From NCBI RefSeq assembly GCF_028621895.1, contig NZ_CP117520.1:1674001-1738000 (forward strand): a stretch of DNA of 64,000 nucleotides. Direction: 5' to 3'. Shown in pieces: positions 9,593 through 18,163 of this stretch. The first letter of the stretch is position 1. Every line of letters starts with the position of its first letter. Position numbers and translations under genes: made by a program. The notes under the pieces are model-generated. The model was not told where the DNA came from. It did no database searches and saw only the letters and a list, made by a program, of their open reading frames with translations. This stretch comes from Acinetobacter sp. GSS19 (GTDB lineage: Bacteria > Pseudomonadota > Gammaproteobacteria > Pseudomonadales > Moraxellaceae).

Positions 9593-10945
9593 ATGATGAT
9601 GCGTATTTTCGATTTTTCCCGGTTCAAAAATAAAACCATTAATCTTAGCCCACCGAAAATTTTGGCGTTAGGCTTTCTGAGTTTCATTATTGTTGGAACC
9701 TTAATGCTGAAAATGCCGCTGGCCACCACACACCCGATTAGCTGGATGGACGCCGTGTTCACCGCGACCTCAGCTGTTACCATTACGGGACTCGCTGTGG
9801 TGGATACCGGTTCAACCTACACTACATTCGGTCAAATCATGATTTTAGTGATGGTGCAATTTGGCGGTTTAGGCTTTATGACCTTTGCGGTGCTTGCAGC
9901 GATGAGCCTTTCTCCGCGTATTGGACTGAAACAGCAAGTTCGGGCACAGGATGCCTTGGGCCAAACCAGTCTGGCCAAAGTGTCGCAGGTCGCACAAAGT
10001 GTGGTGCTGTACACGCTATTTTTTGAAATCATCGGCGCGATGATCCTGACCAGCGTCTGGACACCACAAGTCGGCTTTATGCCGGCCTTATACCAAGCCA
10101 TCTTTTTTAGCGTTTCCGCTTTTAACAATGCCGGTTTTTCACTCTTTTCTGATAGCTTGATGCAGTTTGAACATCAACCAGTAGTGCTATTCACCATCAG
10201 TACGCTGTCGGTCATCGGGGCAATTGGTTTTTTAATCCTGATTGACATTAAACAGAATAAACGCTGGTCGAAACTGCAAACCAACAGCAAGATTATTCTG
10301 GTCAGTATAGCATTACTCAATCTCATCGGCTTTCTGCTCATCTGGCTCTTAGAGATCCATAATCCTGCCACGCTCGGCGCATTACCGTTTGCCGATCAAG
10401 TGACGGCTGCCTGGTTTCAAGCCACTTCCCCTCGTTCGTCCGGCTTTAACAGCATCGACACCGCACAACTTTATCCTGCAACCAGCTTTATTATCATGTT
10501 GCTGATGTTTATTGGAGGTGGTTCACTCAGTACAGGCGGTGGCATTAAAGTCGGAACTTTTGTGGTTTTGGTGCTCAGTGTATTGGCATTTTTAAGGCGC
10601 TCAAGCGAAATCCGGATTTTCAATCATGCGATTTCACGCGAGCTCAGCATGAAAGCCTTGGCCGTAACCTTTGTCACCTTCGCGCTCATCACGGTGGGCA
10701 ATTTTATTCTGCTGGTGCTGGAACCCCAACAGGACTTTCTTGATTTGAGTTTTGAAGCGGTTTCTGCAGCCTGTACTGTGGGGTTGTCACGTGGTATTAC
10801 CGGCGAACTCAGTTCTGCCAGCCTGATGGTGCTCAGCTTTTTAATGTTTGCAGGCCGTCTAGGACCGCTAAGTCTGGTCTATTTAATTGCAACACCAAAA
10901 GAAAGCCGCCTGAAACATCCGGCAGCAGATATTCAGATTGGCTAA
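9593..10945 (+). CDS. ktrB: KtrB/TrkH-type potassium uptake membrane subunit
   Basis: A 450-residue membrane protein of the superfamily of K+ transporters built from four M1-P-M2 repeats. The four selectivity-filter glycines appear in T-I-T-G-L, N-N-A-G-F, S-S-G-F-N and C-T-V-G-L-S, and a G-G-G-S-L-S-T-G-G-G gate-loop segment sits in the third repeat. The length is typical of KtrB and shorter than TrkH. Three consecutive ATG codons occur at 9593, 9596 and 9599; the last has the best distance to AAGG. It is cotranscribed with ktrA, giving a Na+-dependent or simple K+ uptake system. Confidence 0.9.
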   Translation: MMMRIFDFSRFKNKTINLSPPKILALGFLSFIIVGTLMLKMPLATTHPISWMDAVFTATSAVTITGLAVVDTGSTYTTFGQIMILVMVQFGGLGFMTFAVLAAMSLSPRIGLKQQVRAQDALGQTSLAKVSQVAQSVVLYTLFFEIIGAMILTSVWTPQVGFMPALYQAIFFSVSAFNNAGFSLFSDSLMQFEHQPVVLFTISTLSVIGAIGFLILIDIKQNKRWSKLQTNSKIILVSIALLNLIGFLLIWLLEIHNPATLGALPFADQVTAAWFQATSPRSSGFNSIDTAQLYPATSFIIMLLMFIGGGSLSTGGGIKVGTFVVLVLSVLAFLRRSSEIRIFNHAISRELSMKALAVTFVTFALITVGNFILLVLEPQQDFLDLSFEAVSAACTVGLSRGITGELSSASLMVLSFLMFAGRLGPLSLVYLIATPKESRLKHPAADIQIG

Positions 10946-10980
10946 TCATTTGTCCGTCTGAACAACAGAATAGACTTATG

Positions 10981-11010
10981 ACTCGGGGAATCCCCATTCC
11001 ACCGAGTTTA
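10981..11010 (+). terminator. Hairpin terminator after ktrB
   Basis: Eleven-base arms ACTCGG-GGAAT and ATTCC-A-CCGAGT with one bulged A and a CCCC loop, followed by a short TTTA run. The weak T-run lowers confidence, but its place 35 bases after the ktrB stop fits. Confidence 0.5.
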
Positions 11011-11056
11011 ATCAGAACATAACAATAAACCGGATGCAGAGAACGCTATTCAGCCT

Positions 11057-11080
11057 CTGTTTTCCTAAAAACAGGATAAC
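11057..11080 (+). promoter_or_regulatory. Perfect inverted repeat overlapping the ric ribosome site
   Basis: CTGTTTT at 11057-11063 and AAAACAG at 11068-11074 flank a CCTA spacer, ending inside the AGGA ribosome-binding site of the ric gene. It could be an operator for a nitric-oxide responsive repressor or an RNA hairpin masking the ribosome site. No regulator is identifiable from the window. Confidence 0.4.
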
Positions 11081-11083
11081 AAT

Positions 11084-11785
11084 ATGCAAACCACTCTCGA
11101 TATTACCCCTGAGACCACACTAGGTGAACTGGTGACCTTTTTTCCAGCGATCAGCAGTCAACTCAATGCCTTACAAATTGACTATTGCTGTCAGGGTGAA
11201 CGCAGTCTAAAAACTGCACTGCAAGATGCCGGTTTAGCACTGGATTTTATTGAAAAAATCCGGGAGGACTATCAAACCTTCCTCAAGCAGGCAGCACCCG
11301 AGGTTCTGATCACTGAGTTGTCGGATGCTCAACTGGTTGATCTGATCCTGCATGTGCATCACCAGCCGGAACGGGTGCTATGGAAAGAACTGGATGAACT
11401 GGTCAATAAGATTCTGCTGGTGCATTTCCAGCACGATCCGCAACTGCTGTTACAGCTGCATCGGCAGTTCAGTTTATTGAAACTGGAGCTCGAACAGCAT
11501 TTTACCAAAGAAGAAAAAATCCTGTTCCCCTTGCTACAACAGCCCAGTAAAACCGAAGCGGACTGTGCACAGCTCAAGCAGCTGATACAGGAGTTGGAAA
11601 TGGAACACGAGGCTGCCGGGCAACTGGTTAAACAGATCATTCAATTGACTGGACATTTTAGCCCGCCTGATTTCGCTTGCCCAACCATGAAACTGGTATA
11701 TGCCAAACTGCATCAACTGACCGATGACCTGTTCCTGCATATTGCTAAAGAAAACAGTGTACTGTTTAAACGTTACTTCAGTTAG
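11084..11785 (+). CDS. ric: Iron-sulfur cluster repair di-iron protein (Ric/YtfE/ScdA)
   Basis: A 233-residue cytoplasmic protein that restores iron-sulfur centres after nitrosative or oxidative damage. The N-terminal ScdA_N domain (about residues 1-60) shows the F-P-A-I-S-S-Q-L segment and D-Y-C-C-Q-G. The rest is a hemerythrin-like four-helix bundle with spaced metal ligands: H-V-H-H, H-F-Q-H, E-Q-H-F-T-K-E-E, M-E-H-E and a late H-I-A-K-E-N. Length is normal. It stands alone behind an inverted repeat at its ribosome site and converges on the ArsO-like gene. Confidence 0.93.
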   Translation: MQTTLDITPETTLGELVTFFPAISSQLNALQIDYCCQGERSLKTALQDAGLALDFIEKIREDYQTFLKQAAPEVLITELSDAQLVDLILHVHHQPERVLWKELDELVNKILLVHFQHDPQLLLQLHRQFSLLKLELEQHFTKEEKILFPLLQQPSKTEADCAQLKQLIQELEMEHEAAGQLVKQIIQLTGHFSPPDFACPTMKLVYAKLHQLTDDLFLHIAKENSVLFKRYFS

Positions 11786-11816
11786 GCAGATCAAGATCTG
11801 TTTACCGTCATCATTC

Positions 11817-12884
11817 CTAAACCTGATCTGCTTTGAGCATCGTCACAATTTCGTCGACGGTGCTACGTGCCGTACGAGTGACCCCGATTAAAGTCGCTGA
11901 GGCTGCTCCTGTCCACTCGCCATAGCCCACCAGCCATAAATGGGGCTGCTTAACCGAACGTGTGCCTTCGAGTTGCACCGTATGATTGTCTTCAACCACA
12001 CCAAGCGAAGCCAAATGCGTGAGTGCCGCTTTAAAACCGGTACACCAGATCACGGCATCTATTTTTTGTGATGTTCCATCTTGCCACACCACACCCTCTG
12101 AGCTAAATGCAGCAAATGGCGGCCGACTATGTAATACACCACGTGCTCGTGCTTCTTTAACAGAATCAATCATCACAATGTCGCCAAACCCACCAGGTAA
12201 TTGTTGAATGCTACGCCCTTGCTGTTGTGCTTTCAGACGTTCAGTCGCCCTCAAGAATAGAACCCGCCCATCAACGTCATCCGGCAAGAATTGGGGAGGT
12301 GTGGACGTAATCCATAGAGTTTCAGCGACCTGCGACACTTCAGCCAAAATTTGTGCACCCGAATTGCCGCCCCCTACGATCATGACACGCTGACCTCGAA
12401 ATGCCTCCGCGTTTTGATACTGGGCCGAATGCAATTGTACCCCTTGGAATTTTTCCTGACCGGGATAACAAGGAATATACGGATGGCTCCAGGTCCCGGT
12501 AGCACTCACCACAGCCTTGGCCTGCCAGCATTGTTCACCGGCATATACGCTCAGCATTGAACCATCGGCCTGCACACGATCAACATGGACCGGACGGATA
12601 ATCGGAAAATGATAACGCTGTTCATATTGGGTTAAATAGCTCACCACTTCATCACGCGTGGGATAATTCTGTTCTGTGCCAGGCATCATCCAGCCGGGTA
12701 AAGAGCTCCAACTATTTGGAGAAAACAAACGTAAGGATTCCCACGCATGCAGCCAGGCTCCCCCTGCTCGCGGCTGGTCATCCAAGATCAGGAAAGAGAG
12801 TCCGCTACGTTTGAGGAAATACGCCGTTGCTAAGGCTGCTTGCCCACCACCAATAATAATGACATCTGTTATAACTGTTGACAT
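11817..12884 (-). CDS. arsO: ArsO-like FAD-dependent NAD(P)H monooxygenase
   Basis: A 355-residue flavoprotein. The start at 12884 has a strong G-rich ribosome site and begins the FAD Rossmann motif [11 protein letters not shown] second, NAD(P)-binding motif V-G-G-G-N-S-G-A lies near residue 170, and W-C-T-G-F-K near residue 290 is a late FAD signature. The segment [20 protein letters not shown] and the ending L-V-G-Y-G-E-W-T-G closely resemble ArsO proteins found in arsenic operons. No arsR, arsB or arsC is adjacent, so an arsenic role is not shown here. The symbol reflects resemblance only. Confidence 0.78.
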   Translation of the reverse strand: MSTVITDVIIIGGGQAALATAYFLKRSGLSFLILDDQPRAGGAWLHAWESLRLFSPNSWSSLPGWMMPGTEQNYPTRDEVVSYLTQYEQRYHFPIIRPVHVDRVQADGSMLSVYAGEQCWQAKAVVSATGTWSHPYIPCYPGQEKFQGVQLHSAQYQNAEAFRGQRVMIVGGGNSGAQILAEVSQVAETLWITSTPPQFLPDDVDGRVLFLRATERLKAQQQGRSIQQLPGGFGDIVMIDSVKEARARGVLHSRPPFAAFSSEGVVWQDGTSQKIDAVIWCTGFKAALTHLASLGVVEDNHTVQLEGTRSVKQPHLWLVGYGEWTGAASATLIGVTRTARSTVDEIVTMLKADQV

Positions 12885-13078
12885 GTTGCCCCCCTGCATC
12901 AGCCTGTCACCTTATTCAACCTGAAACACTATAGGATCACAAGCATAGCGCTTTATTTTTAGCAGCTTCTGGGATCTAGCATAGATCACCATACGCTGTG
13001 GTTGGTAAGGGATGTACTCGGCTTATAAACATGAGTAGTCTAGACTTATCACTGGCCAAGTTGTCTACCCGCTTGCTT

Positions 13079-13996
13079 TCAGACCATATGGCATTTGGAG
13101 TGGTTCATCACACAATGTCGTGCATAGTCCACAGATTCCAGCTGTACGGTAATATGCTGAAGATCAAAGCGCTCATGTAAACAATGATGGAGATGATCCA
13201 GCAACTCATCTGCAGGCTGAAGATGAGCATCATAAACAACATGAACGGTCAGCGCGTGTTCTTGGGTGCTCATGCTCCAGATATGCAGGTCATGCAAATC
13301 ACTCACCGCCGGAATAGCCAACAAACATTCCTGTACCGCCGGTAAAGAAATATGTTCAGGGACACCATCAAACAGCAAATGCAAAGACTGATGGAACAAG
13401 GACCAGGTTCCCCAGATAATCAGCAGTGAAATAATGAGCCCAAGCACCGCATCAATCCACAACCAGCCTTGCCAAAGATACAAGGCACCCGCCACGACCA
13501 CGCCTAGGGAGACGGCTGCATCGGCAGCCATATGCAAAAAAGCCCCACGAATATTCAAATCATGGGCGCTGTCTTTTTGAAACAGCCAAGCAGTCAGCGC
13601 ATTCACCCCCACACCAATCGCTGCCACCAGCATCATGGTCGAGGCTTCTACGGGACTTGGAGTTTGAATACGTTGCAGGGATTCCCAAGCCAATACCAAC
13701 ATCGCCAATAGAATCAGTACGGCATTGATAAAACTGGCCAGAATCGAGGCTTTTCGCCAACCATACGTATGTCGCTGATTGGCATGGATACGTGCAGCAC
13801 GATAAGCGGCCCATGCCAGTAACAACCCACCCACATCCGTCAAGTTATGGCCTGCATCCGCGAGTAATGCCATAGACCCCGCTTGCCAGCCATAAAAGGC
13901 CTCGATTAGCACAAAACCCAGATTCAGCAGAATCCCAATCGCAAAAGCACGACCATAATGAGTATGATTGTGCGCATGCGTATGTCCATGTGCCAT
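13079..13996 (-). CDS. Cation diffusion facilitator (CzcD/ZitB-like zinc exporter)
   Basis: A 305-residue inner-membrane transporter with six predicted membrane helices and a histidine-rich N-terminus (H-G-H-T-H-A-H-N-H-T-H). The zinc site residues are visible as A-D-A-G-H-N-L-T-D in helix 2 and H-M-A-A-D-A-A-V in helix 5, both H-x-x-x-D/D-x-x-x-D arrangements of CzcD-type CDFs. The C-terminal 90 residues form the cytosolic ferredoxin-like metal domain (D-L-H-D-L-H-I-W-S). It likely exports Zn2+ and related ions by proton antiport. It lies on the same strand as the downstream ArsO-like gene, 194 bases apart. Confidence 0.92.
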   Translation of the reverse strand: MAHGHTHAHNHTHYGRAFAIGILLNLGFVLIEAFYGWQAGSMALLADAGHNLTDVGGLLLAWAAYRAARIHANQRHTYGWRKASILASFINAVLILLAMLVLAWESLQRIQTPSPVEASTMMLVAAIGVGVNALTAWLFQKDSAHDLNIRGAFLHMAADAAVSLGVVVAGALYLWQGWLWIDAVLGLIISLLIIWGTWSLFHQSLHLLFDGVPEHISLPAVQECLLAIPAVSDLHDLHIWSMSTQEHALTVHVVYDAHLQPADELLDHLHHCLHERFDLQHITVQLESVDYARHCVMNHSKCHMV

Positions 13997-14155
13997 GCTC
14001 TAGGGTGCTCCTGCAAGTACTTTAAGCAAGTCTTATCGGATTTTAAAGTGAAATGCAACCGAGGAAAGAAGAGAGGTGTTTTGAAGAGAGATTGCTATGA
14101 AAATTCACATCGCTGTATTTTGCAGAAAAGCACGATGTCATAGCTATATACCTAT

Positions 14156-14186
14156 AAAAAAACCCAGTCAAATGACTGGGTTTTTT
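14156..14186 (-). terminator. Terminator of tRNA-Ser
   Basis: Arms CCCAGTCA and TGACTGGG with a 2-base apparent loop (really a shorter stem with a larger loop), flanked by A and T runs on both sides so it would work in either direction. It lies just 3' of tRNA-Ser on the minus strand. Confidence 0.75.
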
Positions 14187-14192
14187 GAATTC

Positions 14193-14282
14193 TGGCGGAA
14201 GCGGTGAGATTCGAACTCACGGAGGGCGTGAACCCTCGTCGGTTTTCAAGACCGGTGCATTAAACCACTCTGCCACGCTTCC
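14193..14282 (-). tRNA. tRNA-Ser (anticodon TGA)
   Basis: Ninety bases on the minus strand including an encoded CCA. Acceptor arms GGAAGCG and CGCTTCC pair fully; the anticodon arm CGGTCTTGAAAACCG presents TGA; the T-arm contains GTTCGAATC; a long variable arm (GAGGGTTCACGCCCTC) is typical of class II serine tRNAs. Confidence 0.97.
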
Positions 14283-14376
14283 AACGAGCGCTATCATATA
14301 AATAAAAATTCAGCTTGGCAAATCTTTTTATCAACCTTAACGCTCAACCGATCAAAATAGATACAATTTTGTTTTT

Positions 14377-14865
14377 CTAGCCGTTTTCTGGAATATCATA
14401 ACGAATGGCATTGATATACCATAATTTTTTACCAGAGGGCGTCAGCACTTCCACTTCATCATCGACCTGTTTGGACAGCAACGCTCGTGCCATCGGAGAG
14501 TCAATCGAAATATGCTGCGGATGATGATCATAAATTTCATCCACACCGACAATTCTCAAGCACTTCTGTTCCCCCTGTTCATTCTCAATTTCTACCCAGG
14601 CACCAAAATAGACTTTACCTGCCTGCTGAGGGGAGTAATCAACAATTTTTAGCTCTTCCAGGCGCTTTCCCAAGTAACGTACGCGACGGTCAATCTTGCG
14701 TAGCAGTTGCTTGTTGTATTGGTAATCCGCGTTTTCACTACGATCTCCGAGACTCGCAGCCCAGTTCACTTTACGGGTAATTTCAGGACGTTCTTCATGC
14801 CATAAATGCTTTAGTTCGGCCACTAATTTATCATGACCAGAACGGGTGATTAAGTTTGATTTCAT
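14377..14865 (-). CDS. greB: Transcription elongation factor GreB
   Basis: A 162-residue Gre factor. The N-terminal coiled-coil (to about residue 75) carries the acidic tip G-D-R-S-E-N-A-D that reaches into the RNA polymerase secondary channel and triggers cleavage of backtracked RNA. The C-terminal FKBP-like domain has the S-P-M-A-R-A-L-L motif. The Y-N-K-Q-L-L-R-K-I-D-R-R-V-R-Y segment with its basic patch is characteristic of GreB rather than GreA. A separate greA lies at 45.5 kb. The second of two nearby ATG codons (14865) is chosen. Confidence 0.95.
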   Translation of the reverse strand: MKSNLITRSGHDKLVAELKHLWHEERPEITRKVNWAASLGDRSENADYQYNKQLLRKIDRRVRYLGKRLEELKIVDYSPQQAGKVYFGAWVEIENEQGEQKCLRIVGVDEIYDHHPQHISIDSPMARALLSKQVDDEVEVLTPSGKKLWYINAIRYDIPENG

Positions 14866-15227
14866 GATCAAAACCGTATTGAAACTTACATTTCATTTAC
14901 AAGATGCCGTATTTTATGCTCTATTTCACCACAACTAAAGTGTATAAAAGTTTTTTATTTTTCAAATCATATTGTTATGAAACACCATCCACTCAAAAAA
15001 TGTACAAAATTTGACAATGCATTTTTCAGCCAGTATTATGCGATCTCTTTTTATTATCGCTTATTTTTTAGACTATGTAGTTTTTCTACATAATTTCATT
15101 TTTATCTCATGTCATTCTGAATGACGTCATGACTGCCCACCCTTATTGAATTTATCAACTTGTTAAAAGTTTCAGGCAGACTTTTGCTGAACTTTTAAGG
15201 GCATAAATTACTTGTAGCGGAGACAAC
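14866..15227. other. AT-rich intergenic region between greB and the MltF-like gene
   Basis: About 360 bases without a plausible gene, separating divergent genes. It contains a hairpin TATGTAG/CTACATA with a T5 loop (15074-15092) and a perfect inverted repeat GTCATTCTGAATGAC (15111-15125), which could be an operator. The ribosome site GGAG before 15228 belongs to the downstream gene. No clear sigma-70 pair was found. Confidence 0.6.
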
Positions 15228-16340
15228 ATGCACAGTAGTTCATCTTCGGGATCGAGGCTTAGCCTTAGCTCTCTGATTTCTTCTCTCCCGGTTAAAATCC
15301 TTGCGTTTAGTACAGTTTTCATCCCTTTCCACAGCATCAACGCCAGTAAGGCCTACCAGTATGATTCTGTGGTCAACAACAATCGCCTCACCGTGGTGGC
15401 GGTTGAAGATCCCAGCACAGTTTTCCAAGAGGGGAAATTGATGCACGGCTTCGGTTATGACCTTGCACGTAACTATGCGCAAAGTCTCAATGTAAAGCTA
15501 GACTTTACAACCGTTCCGGATAATGCAACTGCTTTGCGATGGGTTGCACAAGGCAAAGCCAATTTTGCAATGACAACCGCAAGTGTGGAAACTATTGAGG
15601 ACAAAAAGCTCAGCTCGTTCTCGGCAACTTGTGGAGACTTCAGCAGTCTGGAACAAAATGGACTGAATCCTGAACTCAACTGGGTGTTTAAACACGCAGA
15701 AGATCCGTTAACACAAACTGCGAGCGGATTTATCTGTCAGGGAAAACAAAATGGTGCTATTCACCAGTTAGCTTCTTTTTACAACCAGAATGTGGTGCGT
15801 CCTGAATCCTGGAAAACGATCCAGCGTGATCTCAGTCAGCGTATGCCGATCTATCAGGCCAGTTTCAAGCAGACCGCTGAACAATACGATCTGGATTGGC
15901 ACTTATTGGCTGCGATTGGTTATCAGGAATCCTACCTCAAACCAAACTCAGTTTCTCCCACGGGCGTACGCGGTCTAATGATGCTGACCAACAGCACAGC
16001 CAAAGCTATGGGCGTAAGCAACCGTAATGATCCGATTCAGAGCATTCAGGGCGGTGCAAAATATTATGACCGTATGCTGGACTTGTATGCTGAGGTTCCC
16101 TTGCCAGATCGCAATTGGTATGCACTAGTCGCGTATAATATGGGGCCAGGAGCCGTACAACAAATTCAGAAGCGTTTAACTGCACAGGGAAAAAATCCCA
16201 ACAACTGGGTGAACCTGTATAGCTATCTGGACCGCAACAAGGCCGCCAATGGCCGTTACCGTCAGGCTGTACAGTATGTCACGCGTATTCGTGCCTATGT
16301 AGAACATATTAAAAGCACACCATATCTGGTGCAGCTTTAA
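15228..16340 (+). CDS. MltF-like lytic transglycosylase with shortened binding-protein domain
   Basis: A 370-residue exported protein. A hydrophobic N-terminal segment (about 18-38) follows a serine-rich start. Residues 45-185 resemble part of an SBP_bac_3 solute-binding domain (R-L-T-V-V-A-V, G-F-G-Y-D-L-A, G-K-A-N-F-A-M). Residues 210-350 are an SLT catalytic domain with the catalytic glutamate at about 234 (G-Y-Q-E-S), the G-L-M-M-L-T segment and A-Y-N-M-G-P-G. The architecture is that of MltF, which cleaves peptidoglycan and is controlled by the sensor domain, but MltF is usually near 480-520 residues. Strong GGAG site; terminator follows. Confidence 0.85.
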   Translation: MHSSSSSGSRLSLSSLISSLPVKILAFSTVFIPFHSINASKAYQYDSVVNNNRLTVVAVEDPSTVFQEGKLMHGFGYDLARNYAQSLNVKLDFTTVPDNATALRWVAQGKANFAMTTASVETIEDKKLSSFSATCGDFSSLEQNGLNPELNWVFKHAEDPLTQTASGFICQGKQNGAIHQLASFYNQNVVRPESWKTIQRDLSQRMPIYQASFKQTAEQYDLDWHLLAAIGYQESYLKPNSVSPTGVRGLMMLTNSTAKAMGVSNRNDPIQSIQGGAKYYDRMLDLYAEVPLPDRNWYALVAYNMGPGAVQQIQKRLTAQGKNPNNWVNLYSYLDRNKAANGRYRQAVQYVTRIRAYVEHIKSTPYLVQL

Positions 16341-16345
16341 GGCAT

Positions 16346-16379
16346 AAAAAAAGCTTACCTTTCTCGGTAAGCTTTTTTA
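16346..16379. terminator. Bidirectional terminator between MltF-like and SCP2 genes
   Basis: Arms AAGCTTACC and GGTAAGCTT with a TTTCTC loop, flanked by A7 and T6, serving both convergent genes. It carries the GGCATAAAAAA flank seen at other terminators in this window. Confidence 0.9.
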
Positions 16380-16399
16380 TGGAATCAATCCAAGCCAAC

Positions 16400-16783
16400 T
16401 TAGTTGGTTTCTGCCAGAATTTGTTTGAACAAGGTTTTCTGTTCTTGACTTGGTTTCACGGTTTGCAATGCCATCAATTGTGACATGTCCCCTTGCACTT
16501 TGATTTTACCCGCCATAAATGCCTGCATCGCCGCAGCCATATCAAACTCCAGAAAAACTTTACGCACAGTCTCTGCATCCATACTGAGTGTCGTTTTGGC
16601 ATTGTCAACCAAACCCTTCTGGATTCTACCGCCAGCGAGAGAAGCTTCTTTGTCACCTTCTGGACCAGTCACCACGAGATTAATTGCCAGATTGGCCAAC
16701 GCAGGCGGTAAGTTTAAGTCCCCTGCTGCCGCTGTTAATTTTTCTACAGTTGCAAACCAATCATCAGTTAAAAATGCAGGCAT
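16400..16783 (-). CDS. SCP2 sterol-binding domain protein
   Basis: A 127-residue single-domain protein resembling the SCP2 fold: a hydrophobic ligand-binding tunnel protein. Visible family traits are the T-G-P-E-G-D-K-E strand region, T-L-S-M-D-A-E-T-V-R-K-V-F and the G-K-I-K-V-Q-G-D-M-S-Q-L-M-A-L segment near the end, which is the best conserved SCP2 motif. No signal peptide. Its ligand in bacteria is not established; fatty-acyl or lipid binding is typical. Good GAGGA ribosome site. It stands alone, convergent with the MltF-like gene. Confidence 0.88.
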   Translation of the reverse strand: MPAFLTDDWFATVEKLTAAAGDLNLPPALANLAINLVVTGPEGDKEASLAGGRIQKGLVDNAKTTLSMDAETVRKVFLEFDMAAAMQAFMAGKIKVQGDMSQLMALQTVKPSQEQKTLFKQILAETN

Positions 16784-16995
16784 GATTTATCCTCAAGTTA
16801 TTTGTTCATTCTTGTGTTGCCGATTATGGAACGACGTCAATCGCGCGATTACGCAAGTTTGTTCTTATAGCATGTAAATCAAAAAGCTGACGACAGAATT
16901 TTGCACAGCCCATTCATTTTTTAAAATAATCCAACAATCTCTAACAGAACAGACACCTTTAACCACTTGGATAAAGGTGCTGTATCCATAATGAC

Positions 16996-17907
16996 TTAAT
17001 CCGCAGCGAAGCCTAGGTTCACCATATCAATGCGTTTTTGACCAGCTTCAGTATCACAAGCGGTAAAATCAAATTCACGCTGACTATCCAAGGCTTCAAA
17101 ATCGAAGAGTTCGCGATCAGCCAATTGTGATGGCGATACATTTTGCAAAGCACCGAAAATACTGTGTAAACGCTTCGGATGGGCTTTATCCCAGTCACGC
17201 AACATATCGTTGATAATCGCACGTTGCAGATTTTCCTGCGAACCACACAAGTTACACGGAATAATCGGGAACTGGCGCAGTTCAGCATATTTGATGATGT
17301 CTTTCTCTTCCACATAGGCCAGTGGTCGGATCAGAATATTTTTCTTGTCAGATGACAACAGCTTTGGCGGCATCGCCTTTAGACTGCCCCCATGGAACAA
17401 GTTCAGGAAGAAAGTCGCCAAGATATCATCACGGTGGTGACCCAACGCTACTTTGGTCGCCCCAATTTCCTGTGCAAAACCATACAAAGAACCACGGCGC
17501 AAACGCGAGCATACAGCACAGTAGGTTTTGCCTTCAGGCGTCAAACGTTTGGTAATGCTATAGGTATCTTTTTCCAGGATGTAATACGGAATGTTATTTT
17601 CTTCCATATAACGCGGCAACACATCTTCCGGGAATCCAGGCTGCTTCTGATCCAGATTCACTGCCACCACATCAAAATTGATCGGTGCGATACGTTTAAA
17701 CTGCAACAAAATGTCCAGCAAGGTATAACTGTCCTTACCCCCAGAAACGCAGACCATGACCTTGTCGCCGTCTTCGATCATTTTAAAGTCACGAATGGCA
17801 TGACCTACTTGGCGGCGCAGCTTTTTCAACAAACGATAATAAGCAGAGCTTGTTGGAAGTTCTGGTTTAAAATTAAATCCTTGTTCGGACTCAACTGGCG
17901 AGTACAT
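16996..17907 (-). CDS. ttcA: tRNA 2-thiocytidine(32) synthetase TtcA
   Basis: A 303-residue ATP-dependent enzyme that thiolates cytidine 32 of certain tRNAs, using a [4Fe-4S] cluster. The PP-loop S-G-G-K-D-S is near residue 56. The cluster cysteines appear in [10 protein letters not shown] and C-N-L-C-G-S-Q. The G-H-H-R-D-D motif and the [11 protein letters not shown] segment also fit TtcA, and distinguish it from TilS. Length is normal. It is divergent from the lytic transglycosylase at 18.4 kb across a region rich in DnaA-box-like sites. Confidence 0.96.
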   Translation of the reverse strand: MYSPVESEQGFNFKPELPTSSAYYRLLKKLRRQVGHAIRDFKMIEDGDKVMVCVSGGKDSYTLLDILLQFKRIAPINFDVVAVNLDQKQPGFPEDVLPRYMEENNIPYYILEKDTYSITKRLTPEGKTYCAVCSRLRRGSLYGFAQEIGATKVALGHHRDDILATFFLNLFHGGSLKAMPPKLLSSDKKNILIRPLAYVEEKDIIKYAELRQFPIIPCNLCGSQENLQRAIINDMLRDWDKAHPKRLHSIFGALQNVSPSQLADRELFDFEALDSQREFDFTACDTEAGQKRIDMVNLGFAAD

Positions 17908-18082
17908 AGACGAGATTCACCTATAAAAAAATACCGCGCAATTTTAGCCCATTCAGACAACAATCGCACCTAAAGAATATGCTTTTCTTCGCCTATAGCG
18001 ATCTGGTCATCCGTCTGTCATTTCTGACCGGCTAAATTGGCTATTTTGCTGTTTAAAACAGCAAACTGTTGAAGTTTTATAC

Positions 18083-18127
18083 TTTTCCACAGTTGTCCAC
18101 AAAAGCTGTGGATAAAATTGTGGATTT
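18083..18127. promoter_or_regulatory. Cluster of four DnaA-box-like 9-mers
   Basis: TTTTCCACA (18083-18091), TTGTCCACA (18093-18101), then inverted TGTGGATAA (18107-18115, a perfect consensus box) and TGTGGATTT (18119-18127). Two boxes point each way. The arrangement is denser than chance and adjoins an AT-rich tract. No dnaA or rpmH gene is in the window, so this is not evidently the chromosomal origin. Confidence 0.6.
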
Positions 18128-18135
18128 CTTCAGGC

Positions 18136-18163
18136 TTGACACAGCGATTAATTGAAATATGAA
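18136..18163 (+). promoter_or_regulatory. Putative sigma-70 promoter for the lytic transglycosylase gene
   Basis: A perfect TTGACA -35 element, 16-base spacer and TATGAA -10 element, immediately downstream of the DnaA-box cluster. It would give a long leader of about 235 bases before the ATG at 18405. Confidence 0.45.

Noticed and set aside
11787..11800. Inverted repeat CAGATC-AA-GATCTG between ric and arsO
   Set aside because: Short, with no T-run; could be chance.
16954..16979. CACCTTTA/TAAAGGTG repeat as ttcA terminator
   Set aside because: Loop of ten bases and no T-run; position suits but evidence is weak.
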